From positions 62,001-126,000 of the forward strand of contig CALUUI010000003.1 in the NCBI GenBank assembly GCA_944323925.1: DNA of 64,000 nt. The letters are read 5' to 3'. Below the pieces are notes generated by a model. That model was not told the DNA's origin, did no database searches, and was given only the letters and a program-made list of their open reading frames with translations. Positions 63,018 to 64,000 of this stretch are shown here, one piece after another; position 1 is the stretch's first letter, and the number at the start of each line of letters is the position of its first letter. The stretch comes from Candidatus Gastranaerophilales bacterium (GTDB lineage: Bacteria; Cyanobacteriota; Vampirovibrionia; Gastranaerophilales; Gastranaerophilaceae). Made by a program: the position numbers and the translations under genes.

Positions 63018-63260
63018 ATGATGGATAAAATTGTTAAAATAGCTTGGGATTTGAATGAAAAATCCGATAACAGATATGAATTAGTATATGAAATTGCTGA
63101 ATTGGCAAAGAAACTTGTTGATGAGACTCAAATGAAAAAGGAACGTGAAGATTTTGGGTTTGAAGAAGTTTCAGACAGCTCTTATAAAAAGGAGAATCCA
63201 ATTGAGCATGCAATTATGGTAAAAGCATCAGAATCTGATGATGAGGGTCTTATAGGTTAA
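63018..63260 (+). CDS. rpoZ: RNA polymerase omega subunit-like protein
   Basis: 80 aa. The core DNRYELVYEIAELAKKL matches the omega pattern (N)RY.L...(A/V)A..AK, and the end NPIEHAIMVKASESDDEGLIG parallels the cyanobacterial omega ending KPV.RAI.EMSDE...EIIG. Omega stabilises beta' in RNA polymerase. Start ATG 63018 or 63021, with GAGG upstream. Assignment rests on these two segments, so moderately sure. TAGGTT-AATA-AACCTA (63253-63268) at the stop may act as a weak terminator. Confidence 0.6.
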   Translation: MMDKIVKIAWDLNEKSDNRYELVYEIAELAKKLVDETQMKKEREDFGFEEVSDSSYKKENPIEHAIMVKASESDDEGLIG

Positions 63261-63288
63261 TAAACCTAATTTAATCAATAAAATACAG

Positions 63289-63302
63289 TGCACGTTCGTG
63301 CA
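63289..63302. repeat. Short perfect inverted repeat before the phosphorylase gene
   Basis: TGCACG-TT-CGTGCA. No T-run follows. It could be an operator or leader hairpin of the gene starting at 63345. Confidence 0.35.
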
Positions 63303-63344
63303 TGGTGTAGTGTGGTTTGATTATAGTGTAGTAGAGGTAAGTTT

Positions 63345-64000
63345 ATGCAGGATGCCGTTTCATTTATAAAAAATAAAATCGGTGACTTTTTACCTGAAAT
63401 CGGTATTATACTGGGCTCGGGATTAGGTTCTTTGGCTGATGAATATTGTGGCGTGTCTGTTCCTTATTCTGAAATCCCAGGTTTTAAAGCATCTACGGTT
63501 GCGGGGCATAAAGGTCAATTGGTTTTTGCGGAAATTTGTGGCAAAAAAGTTGTTATGATGCAAGGTCGTTTCCATTTTTATGAAGGTCATTCGATGGAAA
63601 CGGTTGTTTATCCTGTTAAGGTTATGAAGCTACTTGGGGTTAAAACTCTTATTATTACTAATGCCGCAGGTGGTGTAAATCCTGAATTTAAGCCTTCTGA
63701 TTTGATGATTATAACTGACCATATCAACTTTATGGGTACAAATCCGCTTATAGGTAAAAATGATGAAAATCTTGGTGTAAGATTTCCTGATATGAGTGAA
63801 GTGTATTCTAGAAATTTGGTTAATCTTGCAAATGATTGTGCAAAAAAATTAGGAATAGATGTAAAACACGGTGTATATATGGCTCTTACCGGTCCTTCGT
63901 ATGAAACACCTGCAGAGGTCAGAATGGCAAGAACTCTGGGCGCGGATGCAGTTGGTATGTCAACAGTTCCTGAGGCAATTACTGCTCATTACTGTTCGAT
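63345..64000 (+). CDS. punA: Purine nucleoside phosphorylase, 3' end outside the window
   Basis: 218 complete codons from ATG 63345 (GAGGT upstream), open to the window edge. IGIILGSGLGSLAD (phosphate loop), TVAGHKGQLVFAE, MQGRFHFYEGHSM, TNAAGGVNPEFKPSDLM, GPSYETPAEVRMAR and MSTVPEAI are marks of the trimeric PNP/MTAP family, which splits inosine and guanosine to the base and ribose-1-phosphate. About 270 residues is usual, so some 50 residues are missing at the edge. Confidence 0.92.
   Translation, partial: MQDAVSFIKNKIGDFLPEIGIILGSGLGSLADEYCGVSVPYSEIPGFKASTVAGHKGQLVFAEICGKKVVMMQGRFHFYEGHSMETVVYPVKVMKLLGVKTLIITNAAGGVNPEFKPSDLMIITDHINFMGTNPLIGKNDENLGVRFPDMSEVYSRNLVNLANDCAKKLGIDVKHGVYMALTGPSYETPAEVRMARTLGADAVGMSTVPEAITAHYCS

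Overview
This 64 kb window is AT-rich chromosomal DNA with almost only housekeeping and lineage-specific genes; I see no plasmid, phage, IS element, CRISPR array, rRNA or tRNA. Several features point to a non-photosynthetic relative of Cyanobacteria (Vampirovibrionia/'Melainabacteria', most like the gut Gastranaerophilales). The ATP synthase genes are in the cyanobacterial atp1 order a-c-b'-b-delta-alpha-gamma, with beta and epsilon absent. An RNA polymerase omega-like protein has a cyanobacterial-style C-terminus, and BioY is of cyanobacterial style. Several proteins of unknown function start with a recurrent short tag (MKIQ..I..NFxG or VNFGA). The taxonomic assignment is inference; no marker search was run.

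Layout. 1-9.2 kb: tail of a probable alpha-glucan phosphorylase; an unknown helical protein; a secreted SLH-domain protein with a strong promoter and a 5'-terminal hairpin; LmeA/DUF2993-like, GerMN, HicB-like, RimI and BioY genes; a lone TOPRIM protein; a candidate cysteine peptidase. 9.3-23 kb: GH57 branching enzyme, a 748-aa unknown repeat protein, pheT, an SH3-like secreted protein, argS, mgtE, pnp, and a short transcription unit with a folded leader and a 50-codon ORF. 23-29 kb: minus-strand operon ftsI-murE-nagA-ilvD. 29-34 kb: atp1-type operon. 34-35.2 kb: three tandem small membrane proteins. 35.3-44.3 kb: S10/spc ribosomal cluster from rpsJ to rplR. It is split by a terminator before rplF and stops at rplR, with no rpsE, rpmD, rplO or secY. 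44.3-47 kb: GT8-FkbM fusion and an acidic membrane-anchored protein. 47-52.2 kb: sugar kinase, birA and oadG-oadA-oadB, a biotin-dependent Na+-pumping decarboxylase. 52.2-58 kb: perR-rbr, secA, a Sua5-family gene and a membrane-tethered AAA ATPase. 58.3-64 kb: glyQ, two tandem APC transporters, comF, rpoZ-like gene and the start of a purine nucleoside phosphorylase.

How the parts fit. BioY (import), BirA (ligation) and the biotinyl lysine of OadA form a biotin route feeding a Na+ pump, consistent with a fermentative host-associated cell. FtsI, MurE (with the DNPR meso-DAP motif) and NagA serve the wall. Rubrerythrin and PerR indicate anaerobic peroxide defence. The least explained material is the tagged protein family (six loci here), the 748-aa repeat protein, the candidate peptidase, and the 22.5-23.0 kb small transcript.

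Starts were moved from the longest open frame where a better ribosome-binding site or family N-terminus supports an internal start; each case is stated.
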